The notes beneath the pieces were generated by a model. The model was not told the DNA's origin. It saw nothing but the letters and a program-made list of their open reading frames with translations, and did not search any database. A stretch of DNA of 64,000 nucleotides from CADCTB01 sp963768975. Its GTDB lineage: Bacteria; Actinomycetota; Acidimicrobiia; Acidimicrobiales; AC-14. The position numbers were made by a program, and so were the translations under genes. Shown in pieces: positions 1 through 7,842 of this stretch (its first letter is position 1; every line of letters starts with the position of its first letter). The stretch is from assembly GCA_963768975.1 (NCBI GenBank), contig CAVYKB010000010.1, positions 124,001 through 188,000 on the forward strand, given 5' to 3'.

Positions 1-243
1 CTCGCCGCCGCCGCTCGGGCCACGGGCGGCCGGGTGCTGACTGTCGAGGACCACTGGGCCGAGGGTGGCATCGGCGACGCCGTAGCTGCCGCCCTGGCCG
101 AGGCCCAGCTCGACGTCCCCCTGCGCCTGGTGAAGGTGGCGGTCACGGCCATGCCCGGGTCGGCCAAGCCCGACGAGTGCATCGCCGCCGCCGGCCTTGA
201 CGCCGAGTCGATCGCCGGCGCCGCCCGCAAGCTCGCCGGGTAG
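1..243 (+). CDS. tkt: Transketolase, C-terminal end (5' part outside the window)
   Basis: Only the last 80 codons are present. The reading frame is open from base 1 and ends in TAG. The fragment contains VEDHWAEGGIGDAV and, later, GSAKPDECIAAAGLD. These match the C-terminal domain of the animal-type transketolases, which have VEDHYYEGGIGEAV and SGKPAELL in the same order. The enzyme moves two-carbon ketol units between sugar phosphates in the pentose phosphate pathway. The thiamine-binding and pyrimidine domains lie upstream of the window, so it cannot be told whether this is a full-length enzyme or the C-terminal half of a split one. The deoxyxylulose-5-phosphate synthase family is a less likely alternative. 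Confidence 0.8.
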   Translation, partial: LAAAARATGGRVLTVEDHWAEGGIGDAVAAALAEAQLDVPLRLVKVAVTAMPGSAKPDECIAAAGLDAESIAGAARKLAG

Positions 244-253
244 TCCTTTGCGT

Positions 254-287
254 GGCTACCCGTCCGGGAACGTCCGGGCGGGTAGCC
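254..287. promoter_or_regulatory. 9-bp inverted repeat overlapping a -10 box before the TetR gene
   Basis: GGCTACCCG at 254-262 is repeated in inverted form as CGGGTAGCC at 279-287. The right arm overlaps TAGCCT (283-288), which has the form of the -10 boxes seen throughout this window. An ATG at 296 follows 7 nt later and opens a reading frame of only 11 codons (296-331), which ends 11 nt before the TTG proposed for the TetR gene. The dyad could be a TetR autoregulatory operator or a hairpin ending the transketolase transcript; there is no T-run after it. Confidence 0.4.
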
Positions 288-342
288 TCGCACCAATGAG
301 GGTCCCCGCGTCGCCCCGGCCCCTGCCCTGACCGAGCGGGCA

Positions 343-963
343 TTGAGCCGCCTGGCTCCGACTGGCCCCTCGATCTCCACGCGCGATGCGATCCTCGCCG
401 AGGCGCTGCGCTGCTTCGCCGAGCACGGCTACGAAGGCACGTCGCTCAACGACATCGCCGCCGGCGTGGGCATCCGCCGGCCCAGCCTCCTGCACCACTT
501 CCCGTCGAAGGAGGCGCTGTACCGCCAAGTCTTCGAGCGGGCGCTGGCCGACTGGTATCTGGAGGTCGACGCCGCCACCACGGTCCCCGAGGAGGGCTGG
601 CCCCAGGTCGACAAGATCCTGACCGCCGGCTTCCGCTTCTTCATGGACCACCCCGAGTTCGTCCGCCTGGTGCGCCGCGAGGCGCTGGAGGGCGGGTCCC
701 GGCTGGGCGTGGAGCTCGGCGAGGGCCTGCGGCCCTACTTCAACACCGCGGTCGCCTTCTTCGAGCGGGAAATGGCCGCCGGCCGCCTCCGCCGCCACGA
801 CCCGGCCCAGCTCTTCTTCACCATCTACGGCGCCCTGGTCAGCTACTTCAGCGACATCCCCCTGCTCGAGGGCCTCCTCGGCGGCGACCCCCTCGCCGTC
901 GAAGTCGTTATGGCCCGCTTGGAGCACCTCCGCTCCCTGCTGCGGGCGGCGCTGGAGCCCTGA
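343..963 (+). CDS. TetR/AcrR family transcriptional regulator
   Basis: A protein of 206 residues, normal for the family. Residues about 12-60 form the TetR helix-turn-helix: RDAILAEALRCFAEHGYEGT, then LNDIAAGVGI and SLLHHFPSKEALY. The C-terminal part is the variable ligand-binding and dimer domain, so the inducer cannot be predicted. The start used here is TTG, because no ATG or GTG lies in frame before the HTH. A -10 box (283-288) and a very short upstream reading frame precede it. It stands alone, so a local target other than its own promoter is not obvious. Confidence 0.82.
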   Translation: MSRLAPTGPSISTRDAILAEALRCFAEHGYEGTSLNDIAAGVGIRRPSLLHHFPSKEALYRQVFERALADWYLEVDAATTVPEEGWPQVDKILTAGFRFFMDHPEFVRLVRREALEGGSRLGVELGEGLRPYFNTAVAFFEREMAAGRLRRHDPAQLFFTIYGALVSYFSDIPLLEGLLGGDPLAVEVVMARLEHLRSLLRAALEP

Positions 964-1063
964 CGCTGGCGAGGGGCGGTCGCTGTCCGTCTGGCCTCCG
1001 CCGTTGACTGCAACGGGGCGTGGGCCCGAGCAGCGACATCCCCCTCCCTCTGGCCCGGGCGAT

Positions 1064-1501
1064 CTACCGGAAGCACTTCACACCCGAAGACAGCTGCGTA
1101 CGGTTCTCCTTGCGCCACACCAAGCGGAGGCCGGACCAGACGTCGGTGACGGCGCAGACCTTGTTGTCCACCAGGCCCTTGGGCAGGGCGACCTCGCGCA
1201 GGACGTCCTCGGTCAGATCGGTCGGCACCTGCGACGCCCGCTTGGGCCAGGCCACCCAGAAGCCGCCGGCGGGGAAGATCGCTTTGGACACGGCGTCGAA
1301 GCGTCGTTCCAGCTGCCGCCGTTCGGTCACGAAGAGCACGGCGACGTCGAGGTCGGGAGCCAGCCGGCGCAGGACGGTGACGCCGGCGGCCAGCGGCGCC
1401 AGCTCGGGGCCGAACCCCTCGGGCGCGCCAAGCAATGCCACTCGGGCGCCATCCTTGATCCCCAGCTTCCGGGCCAGCGGCGTGCCGGAGTAACCGACCA
1501 T
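1064..1501 (-). CDS. DUF3052 family protein
   Basis: A 145-residue protein starting MVGYSGTPLARKLGIKDG, the conserved N-terminus of the actinobacterial DUF3052 family; the C-terminal VDNKVCAVTDVWSGLR also fits. Function is unknown. The family is small and soluble and is predicted to have an alpha/beta fold. An upstream in-frame ATG at 1540 would add 13 residues (MALAKAFHGACCG), but homologues usually begin close to GYSGTPL, so 1501 is preferred. The gene is isolated from its neighbours on both sides. Confidence 0.72.
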   Translation of the reverse strand: MVGYSGTPLARKLGIKDGARVALLGAPEGFGPELAPLAAGVTVLRRLAPDLDVAVLFVTERRQLERRFDAVSKAIFPAGGFWVAWPKRASQVPTDLTEDVLREVALPKGLVDNKVCAVTDVWSGLRLVWRKENRTQLSSGVKCFR

Positions 1502-1664
1502 GCCGCAGCATGCCCCATGGAACGCCTTCGCCAGCGCCATTGGCTCTGAGCCCTGGATCGGGCAGGGAGCGCGGCCCTGGGCGGGTGGTGTTCAACGCCG
1601 CCGGCGGCGGTTCGCTGGCCGTGCCGGTGGGCGCAACCGTCGAGCATGAAATACTATGAAAAAT

Positions 1665-1841
1665 ATGAAGGCTTCGGGTTCGGATTGGCTGTCGGTGGTG
1701 CAGGTGTGCCGCCGGCTCGGCGTGTCGCGGCTCACCCTTCTGCGGCTGATCGACGCCGGCGCGCTGCCGGCCTACCGGATAGGCCGGCGCATCCGGCTGC
1801 GCGCCGCCGACGTCGAGGCCTTCCGCCGGCGTGACGAATGA
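1665..1841 (+). CDS. Small excisionase-type helix-turn-helix protein
   Basis: A 58-residue protein that is almost entirely a MerR/excisionase HTH: WLSVVQVCRRLGVSRLTLLRLI, then GALPAYRIGRRIRLRAADVEAF. This is the DNA-binding fold called 'helix-turn-helix domain, excisionase family', with the wing motif IGRRIR. It sits in a short AT-rich patch (1647-1672), unlike the rest of the window. TACTAT at 1652-1657 is 7 nt before ATG 1665, which supports 1665 over the in-frame ATG at 1656. No integrase lies nearby, so a role in phage excision is not supported; it is more likely a small regulator. Confidence 0.7.
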   Translation: MKASGSDWLSVVQVCRRLGVSRLTLLRLIDAGALPAYRIGRRIRLRAADVEAFRRRDE

Positions 1842-2020
1842 GGCCTCAGGGAGCGGCCTGCAAACGGTCGGGAGCGTTGTAGGCCGTTCACCACGTTGTT
1901 GGCGGTGGGAGCGAGGACGGAGATGGACGTCGTTGCCGAGTCGAGCGGGAAGACCTGGGCCGCTCCCCGCCGCCGAGGTACGGAACCGCGGCCGAATTAG
2001 TTGGCCTGATGGCGGAGCCC

Positions 2021-3256
2021 TCAGCCGGGTGACCGCAGTAGCAACGCCGCGTTCTGGCCGCCGAAGCCGGCGGCGTTTACCAGGACGGCGCCCAGGGTCG
2101 CCGGCCTGGCGACGCCTACGACGTGGTCGAACCCGCATTCCGGGTCCACCGACTCCGGCGTGAGACCGCGGGTCGCCGGCAGCAGCTGGTGGTGCAGCGC
2201 CAGCGCGGCGACGAGCACCCCGAAGGCGCCGGCCGCGCCCAGGCCGTGGCCGAGCGCCGCCTTGGGCGCGGTCACCGCCAGCCGCGGCGCCGGCCCGAAC
2301 ACCGTGCGCAGGGCCCGGGCCTCGGCCAGGTCGCCGGCGACGGTGGCAGTGGCGTGGGCGACGAGGGCGTCGACCTCGCCCGCCTCGGCGCCGGCGTCGT
2401 CCAGTGCCCGCTGCATCGCCGACGCCGCCCCCCGGCCCTGGGGGTGCGGGGCGGCCAGGTGGAAGGCGTCGCCGGCGCTGCCCCCGCCGGCCACCACGGC
2501 CAGCACCCGGGCGCCCCTCGCCCGCGCCCGGCTCAACCGCTCCAGCACGAACACCGCCGCCCCCTCCGACGCCACCATCCCGTGCCGGCGCACGTCGAAG
2601 GGCCGGCACGCCGACGCCGGGTCGTCGCCGGCCGGCGCCAGGGCGCCGGCGTTGGCCAGCGAGCCCAGCAGCATGGGCGACAGGGCGCTGTCGCTCGCCC
2701 CGGCCACGACGACCTCGGCGTCGCCCCGCTCGATCACCCGCATGCCGTCGATCACGGCCTGCACGCCGGCCGCGCACGCCCCCACGCCGCCCAGCACCGG
2801 CCCGGTCGCGCCCAGCACGATCGACGGCTGGCACGCGGCCATGTTCGGCCCGTAGATCGGTACGAACAGGGGGCTGACCCGGGCCGGCCGGGCCGCCGCC
2901 GGCCCTGCCCCCGCCTCGGCCTCCAGCAGGCCGCCGGCGCCGGTGTGGATGACCACGCCGAGGCCGTCGCCGGCGTAGCCCTCCAGGCCGGCGTCGGCCA
3001 TGGCTGCGGTCGCCGCCGCCACGGAGAACTGGCTGAAACGGCCCATGCGCCGCGCCGTGTTGCGGTCCATGAACGCGCCGGCGTCGAACCACGCCGCCGG
3101 CCCCACGACCCCGCAGCCGGCGCGCCGTATCGCCTCCGGCGCCGGCTCCAGCCCGGAGTCGCCGGCGAGGAGCCGTGACCACGTCCCGCCGGCGTCACCG
3201 AGGGGCGTGACGGCGCCGATGCCGGTGAGCGCGATCGTTGCGTCGGCGTCGATCAC
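2021..3256 (-). CDS. Beta-ketoacyl synthase (FabF/KAS II-like)
   Basis: A 411-residue thiolase-fold condensing enzyme. It starts like FabF (IALTGIGAVTPLGDAGGTWSRL). The triad is visible: nucleophile Cys about 161 in GACAAG, His about 301 in HATATVAGD, Lys about 332 and His about 337 in PKAALGHGLGAAG. It should condense an acyl unit with a malonyl-ACP in fatty acid or polyketide synthesis. The active-site surroundings differ from housekeeping FabF (GACAAG for TACATG; HATAT for HGTST), so a specialised enzyme is likely. It is divergent from the ArsR / ligase / ACP genes, which probably work with it. The GTG start at 3256 precedes MIDADATIALTGIG. Confidence 0.85.
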   Translation of the reverse strand: MIDADATIALTGIGAVTPLGDAGGTWSRLLAGDSGLEPAPEAIRRAGCGVVGPAAWFDAGAFMDRNTARRMGRFSQFSVAAATAAMADAGLEGYAGDGLGVVIHTGAGGLLEAEAGAGPAAARPARVSPLFVPIYGPNMAACQPSIVLGATGPVLGGVGACAAGVQAVIDGMRVIERGDAEVVVAGASDSALSPMLLGSLANAGALAPAGDDPASACRPFDVRRHGMVASEGAAVFVLERLSRARARGARVLAVVAGGGSAGDAFHLAAPHPQGRGAASAMQRALDDAGAEAGEVDALVAHATATVAGDLAEARALRTVFGPAPRLAVTAPKAALGHGLGAAGAFGVLVAALALHHQLLPATRGLTPESVDPECGFDHVVGVARPATLGAVLVNAAGFGGQNAALLLRSPG

Positions 3257-3310
3257 GGCGGCATCGACGATATCAGTGGCCCTTGATGACGACGTCTACA
3301 GTAGGGCGCC

Positions 3311-3649
3311 ATGGTGAGCGCGGTCACACAACAGGAGGCCGGGCGACTTTCGGAGGACCTGGCCGTCATCGCCGAGCCCCACCGGCTGCTCATGCTCCGC
3401 CACCTGCGGCGGGGCGCCCGCAGCGCCGGCTACCTGGCCAGGGCGCTCGGCCTGCCCCAGCCGCTGGCCGCCTACCACCTGTCGATCCTGCTCCAGGCCG
3501 GGCTCATCACCAAGCGCCGCAACGGCCGCTTCACCTGCTACGCCGCCGACCATGACCGGGTGAGAGACCTGCACCGCACCATGGGCCGGCTGGTCGGCGC
3601 GTCCGGGGCCGTGGCGGAGGCCCGGACCGCGTCCGACGACCCGTGCTGA
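3311..3649 (+). CDS. ArsR-type winged-helix regulator
   Basis: A 112-residue protein with a typical ArsR fold: IAEPHRLLMLRHLRRGARSA, the recognition helix in ALGLPQPLAAYHLSILLQAG, and the wing ITKRRNGRFTCYA. No clear metal-binding cysteine cluster is seen, so it is probably not a metal sensor. TACAGT (3297-3302) lies 8 nt before the ATG and looks like a leaderless -10 box. The gene overlaps the ligase that follows by 7 nt and is divergent from the ketosynthase, so it is the likely local regulator of this mini-cluster. Confidence 0.8.
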   Translation: MVSAVTQQEAGRLSEDLAVIAEPHRLLMLRHLRRGARSAGYLARALGLPQPLAAYHLSILLQAGLITKRRNGRFTCYAADHDRVRDLHRTMGRLVGASGAVAEARTASDDPC

Positions 3650-5244
3650 CCGCAGAATCGACCACCCCCGGCAGCCTCGTCGTCGAGAACGGGGTCCGCT
3701 GTTACCCGGACCGGGTCCGCACCATTGTCGAAGCCCTCGACCGGGCCGTGCGCCTCTTCCCCGATGCAGTCGCCATGGAGACGCTCGAGGGCGACGTCAC
3801 CTACGCCGAGCTGGCCGAGCTGGTGGAGGGGGCGTCCGAGCGCCTGGCCGAGGAGGGGCTGGTGCCCGGCGACCGGTTCGCCGTCGCCCTGCGCAACGGC
3901 CTCGACATCGTCGTCGCCATCTGGGCCGCCGCTCGTTCCCGCCTCGTGTTCGTCGGCCTCTCCACCAAGCTGGCGCCTACCCAGTGGGCCTACATGCTCG
4001 CCCACTCCGGGGCGTCGCTGGCCCTGGCCCACCCCGAGTTCGCCGACGGCCTCCGGCGGGCCGGCGTCGAGGCCGGCCTGGCACCCGACCGGCTTCGTGA
4101 GGTCGGCGACCACCTCACGGGCCGCCGGCGCCCGTGGCGGGGGCCCTCCGTCGACTTCCCGGACGAGGACGCCACCTACGCCGTCATCTACACCTCCGGT
4201 ACCACCGGCCGGCCCAAGGCCAGCCGCGTGGTGCACCGGGGCACGATGCACTCGGCCATCGCCTACGTGCGCACCCTGGCCCTCACCGCCGCCGACCGTA
4301 CCGCCATCGTGTTCCCGCTGTACTACATCACCGGCCACGTGGCCCAGGTCACCCCGATGATGCTGGTGGGCGGGACGTCGGTGACCGTGGCCGACGTCGT
4401 GCCCCGCGAATTCGTCCAGCTCATCGGGCAGCGCCGTATCACCTACCTGATGGTCGTCCCCTCGATCTGGCCCCTGCTGCTGCGCGACCCCGACTTCGGG
4501 TGGCCGGCGCTGGCCCACGTCGAGATCGGCGCCTTCGGCGGCTCGCCGGTACCCATCTCCACCATCGCCGCCCTGCGGGCCCGCATGCCCCAGCTCCGCC
4601 TGTACGACGCCTACGGCCTCACCGAGACGCACTCGCCGGCCACCATCCTGCTGGACTCGGAGTTCCGCCGGAAGCCCGGATCGGTCGGCCGCCCGCTGCC
4701 GTGCGCCGACGTGCGGGTGGTCGACGACGACGGCCACGACGTGCCTACCGGCGAGGCCGGCGAGCTGTGGATCAAGGGACCCATGGTCACCACGGGGTAC
4801 TTCGGCGACGCCGCCGCCACCGACGCCGCACTCACCGACGGCTGGCTGCACACCGGCGACTACGCCAAGGTCGACGACGAGGGCTACGTCTTCATCCTCG
4901 ACCGCAAGAAGGACATGATCATGCGGGGCGGCAACAAGGTGTACTCCGTGGAGCTGGAGTACCTGCTGGTCAGCCACCCCGACATCGCGGAAGCCGCCGT
5001 CTTCGGCGTGCCTGACCGCCTTGCGTACGAGTCCGTGGCCGCCTACGTCGTCCCCGCATCGGGCCGGACCGTGGAGCCGCAGGCGGTGCAGAGCTGGGTG
5101 GCGACGCACATGGCGGCCTTCGCCGTGCCCCGGCACGTGCGGATCGTCGACGTGATCCCCCGCAACCGCACGGGAAAGATCGACAAGCTGGCCCTGAGGG
5201 AGACGATGGAACGGGAACTGCAGTCGGCGAAACGATCCTCGTGA
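3643..5244 (+). CDS. AMP-dependent acyl-CoA/acyl-ACP ligase
   Basis: A 533-residue ANL-superfamily enzyme, which activates a carboxylic acid as acyl-AMP and transfers it to CoA or to a carrier protein. Motifs are visible in order: the P-loop YTSGTTGRPKASR (residues about 184-196), the A5 region YGLTETH, the hinge GWLHTGDYAKVDDEGY, and the catalytic-lysine region NRTGKIDKLAL near the C-terminus. The GTG start overlaps the ArsR stop, and the acyl carrier protein gene overlaps its own stop by 4 nt. That coupling suggests the acid is loaded onto the ACP encoded next. The substrate cannot be read from the sequence. Confidence 0.85.
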   Translation: MLTAESTTPGSLVVENGVRCYPDRVRTIVEALDRAVRLFPDAVAMETLEGDVTYAELAELVEGASERLAEEGLVPGDRFAVALRNGLDIVVAIWAAARSRLVFVGLSTKLAPTQWAYMLAHSGASLALAHPEFADGLRRAGVEAGLAPDRLREVGDHLTGRRRPWRGPSVDFPDEDATYAVIYTSGTTGRPKASRVVHRGTMHSAIAYVRTLALTAADRTAIVFPLYYITGHVAQVTPMMLVGGTSVTVADVVPREFVQLIGQRRITYLMVVPSIWPLLLRDPDFGWPALAHVEIGAFGGSPVPISTIAALRARMPQLRLYDAYGLTETHSPATILLDSEFRRKPGSVGRPLPCADVRVVDDDGHDVPTGEAGELWIKGPMVTTGYFGDAAATDAALTDGWLHTGDYAKVDDEGYVFILDRKKDMIMRGGNKVYSVELEYLLVSHPDIAEAAVFGVPDRLAYESVAAYVVPASGRTVEPQAVQSWVATHMAAFAVPRHVRIVDVIPRNRTGKIDKLALRETMERELQSAKRSS

Positions 5245-5501
5245 GCGATATGGAGCCGCGGGTGCGGTCGATCGTGGCAGTCCACCTCGACGTGGATCCC
5301 GGCCGCCTCAAGCCGGAGGCCCGCCTCGGTGAGGATCTGTGCGTCGACTCCCTCGCCGCCATCGAGCTGGCCATGGTGCTGGAGGACGAGTTCGACATCG
5401 CCCTGCCCGAGGACGTGTTGGGCTGCGTCCGCACCTACGGCGACATGGTGAACGTCGTCGGGGAGCGGTTGGCTGGCCGCACGGGTTCCGCCTGCTCCTG
5501 A
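5241..5501 (+). CDS. Acyl carrier protein
   Basis: An 86-residue stand-alone carrier protein. Ser about 37 lies in EDLCVDSLAAIELAM, the phosphopantetheine attachment site (DSL motif). The acidic second helix and downstream ALPEDVL fit the ACP fold. It begins at GTG inside the stop of the ligase gene (GTGA), so the two are translationally coupled. Together with the divergent ketosynthase it forms the minimal machinery to load and extend an acyl chain. It is unlikely to be the housekeeping ACP, which normally sits with the fab genes. Confidence 0.85.
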   Translation: MSDMEPRVRSIVAVHLDVDPGRLKPEARLGEDLCVDSLAAIELAMVLEDEFDIALPEDVLGCVRTYGDMVNVVGERLAGRTGSACS

Positions 5502-5502
5502 C

Positions 5503-6231
5503 CTACCGGTGGGCGATGAGCCTGCGGATGCGGTAGTCGACGTCCACCGGGATGGCCTCCTCCAGGGCCTTGATCGCCACGGCCAGCCGGCCGGCGCCGG
5601 CCCCCGGGGCGTAGAACGAACGGACGACCTGGCCTGCGTCCGCCGGGCTGGCGACCGTGCGGGAGAACACCTCTACCTCGTCGCCGTCGAGCGTGAGGCC
5701 GGCGCCGGCGAACCGCTCGGCCACCCGGTCGTCCAGGGCTTCGGGGTAGCCTTTACCGACCTGGCCCAGATCTCTGAGGATCCTGGCGAACGCCGGCACG
5801 CCGGCACCCGCTCGCGACGGCACCGTGGCCGCGAACGTGCCGCCGGCCCGAAGGATGGCACCGACCTCGGCCAGCACCGCCTCCAGCGGGCTGAGCAGCA
5901 TCAACGCCATCGACGACACCACCGCGCCGGCGCAGCAGCGGGTCAGGGGCAGCGCTGTCGCCAAGGCCCGGACGCGGAGGCCGCCGGCCCGGGCCAGCTC
6001 GCCGGCGGACTGGTCGACACCGACCACGCGCCCGCCGGTGAGTCTCCGGCCGAGCGGGCCGCTGCCGCACGCCAAGTCGACCACCGTCGAGGCGCCGGCG
6101 GGGACCGCCTCCAGGAGCCAGTCGTACGGTGAGCGACCGGCGCGATCCCGTGCCTGCGCGAGGACGTCCTCGGTGATCCCGGGGTTGGCGTCGTGGTACT
6201 CGGCGACGTAGCGGTCCCAGGGGTCAGACAT
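5503..6231 (-). CDS. SAM-dependent methyltransferase
   Basis: A 242-residue class I methyltransferase. Motif I is VVDLACGSGPLG (residues about 49-60), followed by VVGVDQSAGEL (motif II acidic residue) and VSSMALMLLSPLEAVLAEVG (motif IV and helix). It transfers a methyl group from S-adenosylmethionine; the acceptor is unknown. Its ATG (6231) lies inside the end of the ABC ATPase gene, overlapping by 8 nt, so it is the last gene of the ABC importer operon. It could modify a compound brought in by that importer, but this is inference from position only. Confidence 0.75.
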   Translation of the reverse strand: MSDPWDRYVAEYHDANPGITEDVLAQARDRAGRSPYDWLLEAVPAGASTVVDLACGSGPLGRRLTGGRVVGVDQSAGELARAGGLRVRALATALPLTRCCAGAVVSSMALMLLSPLEAVLAEVGAILRAGGTFAATVPSRAGAGVPAFARILRDLGQVGKGYPEALDDRVAERFAGAGLTLDGDEVEVFSRTVASPADAGQVVRSFYAPGAGAGRLAVAIKALEEAIPVDVDYRIRRLIAHR

Positions 6232-6970
6232 CGAGCACCCGGGCCAGCACGCTCGCCTTCAGCTCGACGAAGCGGGGGTCCATCAGCGTGGCCCGCCCTC
6301 TGGGCCGGGGCAGGTCGAGGTCGAGCTCCTCAACGACCGTTGCCGGCCGGTGCGACAGCCGCAACAGGCGGTGGCCGAGGAGCAGGGCCTCCTCGACGTC
6401 GTGGGTGACGAGCAGGGTGGCGGTGGCCCGATCGGCAAGAAGGCCGATGAGCCACTCCTGCATGCGCAGGCGGGTCTGGGCGTCCAGGGCGCCGAAGGGC
6501 TCGTCGAGCAGGAGGAGGGGCGGACGGTTCGCCAGGACCTGGGCGATCGCCGCCCGCTGGCGCATGCCGCCCGAGAGCTGGCGGGGGAGGAGGTCGGCCG
6601 AACCGCTCAGCCCAGTCGCATCGAGGAGCTCGTCGACGATGACGCCGGCGTCACCGTGGCCGAGGGCCCTGGGGCCCCACTCGAGGTTGGCCCGCAGCGA
6701 CAGCCACGGGAACAGCGTCGCCCCCTGCACCACCATCGCCCGCTCGGGCGAGGGTCCCCGGACCGGCTGGCCGTTCTCCTCCACCCGGCCGTTGTCCGGG
6801 GGCTCGAGGCCGGCGAGGACCCGCAGCAGCGTCGACTTCCCGCACCCGCTGGGCCCGAGCACGGCGACGATCTCGCCGGCGGCCACCGACAGGTCGATAC
6901 GGCCGAGGACGGCAAGCGCGCCGTAGGACTTGGCCACGCCGGCGGCGGCGAGGGCCGGCGTCGCGCTCAG
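6224..6970 (-). CDS. ABC importer ATPase (NrtD/SsuB/TauB type)
   Basis: A 248-residue ATPase. Walker A is GPSGCGKST, the Q-loop lies in VVQGATLFPW, the signature is QLSGGMRQR, Walker B is PLLLLDEPFGALD, and the H-loop is LLVTHDVEEAL. This sequence set is typical of ATPases importing nitrate, sulfonates, taurine or thiamine precursors. No ATG, GTG or TTG gives a full first beta-strand. The best candidate is CTG at 6970, which overlaps the permease stop as CTGA. The first standard codon, GTG at 6937, would begin at VAKSYG and lose that strand. The gene is followed by, and overlaps, the methyltransferase. Confidence 0.85.
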   Translation of the reverse strand: MSATPALAAAGVAKSYGALAVLGRIDLSVAAGEIVAVLGPSGCGKSTLLRVLAGLEPPDNGRVEENGQPVRGPSPERAMVVQGATLFPWLSLRANLEWGPRALGHGDAGVIVDELLDATGLSGSADLLPRQLSGGMRQRAAIAQVLANRPPLLLLDEPFGALDAQTRLRMQEWLIGLLADRATATLLVTHDVEEALLLGHRLLRLSHRPATVVEELDLDLPRPRGRATLMDPRFVELKASVLARVLDV

Positions 6971-7839
6971 GCGTCGGCCCAGCGGGTGAACGGGCGAGCC
7001 AGGGCGCGCAGCAGCACGTCGCCCGCGAGGCCGATGACCGCGAAGGCAATCATCCCCACGATGATCTGGTCGAGGCGGCTCACCTCCCGGGCCGAGAACA
7101 TCATCGCCCCCAGGCCCCGGCTGGAGCCGGTGAGCTCGGCGACGATGACCGTGGTCCAGCCCAGGATCAGGCCCAGGCGCAGGCCGGTGACGATGCCCGG
7201 CAGCGCGGCCGGTACGTACACCTGCCGGGCCAGAGCCCGCTGGCGGGTACCGAGCATGCGGGCGGTGTCGACGAGCTGGCGGGGGACCCGTGCCGTGCTG
7301 TCGGCGGTGGCCACGACGATCGGAGACACGGCGCCGACGAAGATGAGGAAGTGGGCCGCGCCGTTGCCCAGTCCGAACCACACCAGGGAGATCGGCAGCC
7401 AGGCGGTGATGGGCACGGCGCGCAGGCTCTGGAACAAGGGGTCGACCGCGGCGGACACCCATCGCGAGAGACCGAGGCCGAGCCCCAGGGGCAGCCCGAC
7501 GCACAGGGCGATGCCGTAGCCCAGCGCCCAGCGTCCGATGCTGGCCCGGGCGTGCTCCAGCGCCGCGCCCTGGAACGGGACGACCCCCGGGACGGCGGAC
7601 CGCTTGGAGCCGAACAGAAAGTTCCGCCCGCTTTGGAACACGTCGGCCGGCGCCGGCAGCAGCCGGTCCGAGAGCACCCCGGTGGCGCTGAGCACGGCCC
7701 ACAGGGCGAGGAGGACGGCTGGGAGCGCCAGCCCCAGGACCAGCCGGCGCCAGCCCGAGAGCCGCCGGCGCGTGACGATGTCGGTGCTGGGGCCGAATAC
7801 CTCGCCCAGGTCGAGGCCGGCATCCTCGCGCAGGGCCAA
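6967..7839 (-). CDS. ABC importer permease (SsuC/TauC/NrtB type)
   Basis: A 290-residue inner-membrane protein with a cytoplasmic N-terminus of about 30 residues and about six hydrophobic segments. The cytoplasmic EAA-like loop that docks to the ATPase reads LVDTARMLGTRQRALARQVYVPAALPGI. The family imports small anions or organic compounds delivered by a NrtA/SsuA-like binding protein. The start is probably TTG at 7839, three bases after the stop of the binding-protein gene; no ATG or GTG exists upstream of the first membrane segment. It lies between the binding protein and the ATPase and is coupled to both. Confidence 0.85.
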   Translation of the reverse strand: MALREDAGLDLGEVFGPSTDIVTRRRLSGWRRLVLGLALPAVLLALWAVLSATGVLSDRLLPAPADVFQSGRNFLFGSKRSAVPGVVPFQGAALEHARASIGRWALGYGIALCVGLPLGLGLGLSRWVSAAVDPLFQSLRAVPITAWLPISLVWFGLGNGAAHFLIFVGAVSPIVVATADSTARVPRQLVDTARMLGTRQRALARQVYVPAALPGIVTGLRLGLILGWTTVIVAELTGSSRGLGAMMFSAREVSRLDQIIVGMIAFAVIGLAGDVLLRALARPFTRWADA

Positions 7840-7842
7840 GAC

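Noticed and set aside
843..3182. 779-codon minus-strand frame
   Set aside because: Arg/Gly/Pro-rich, no domain, and it crosses several real genes; a shadow frame common in GC-rich DNA. Similar long shadows (for example at 3538-5136, 7351-9000, 35975-37684 and 43522-45471) were left out for the same reason.
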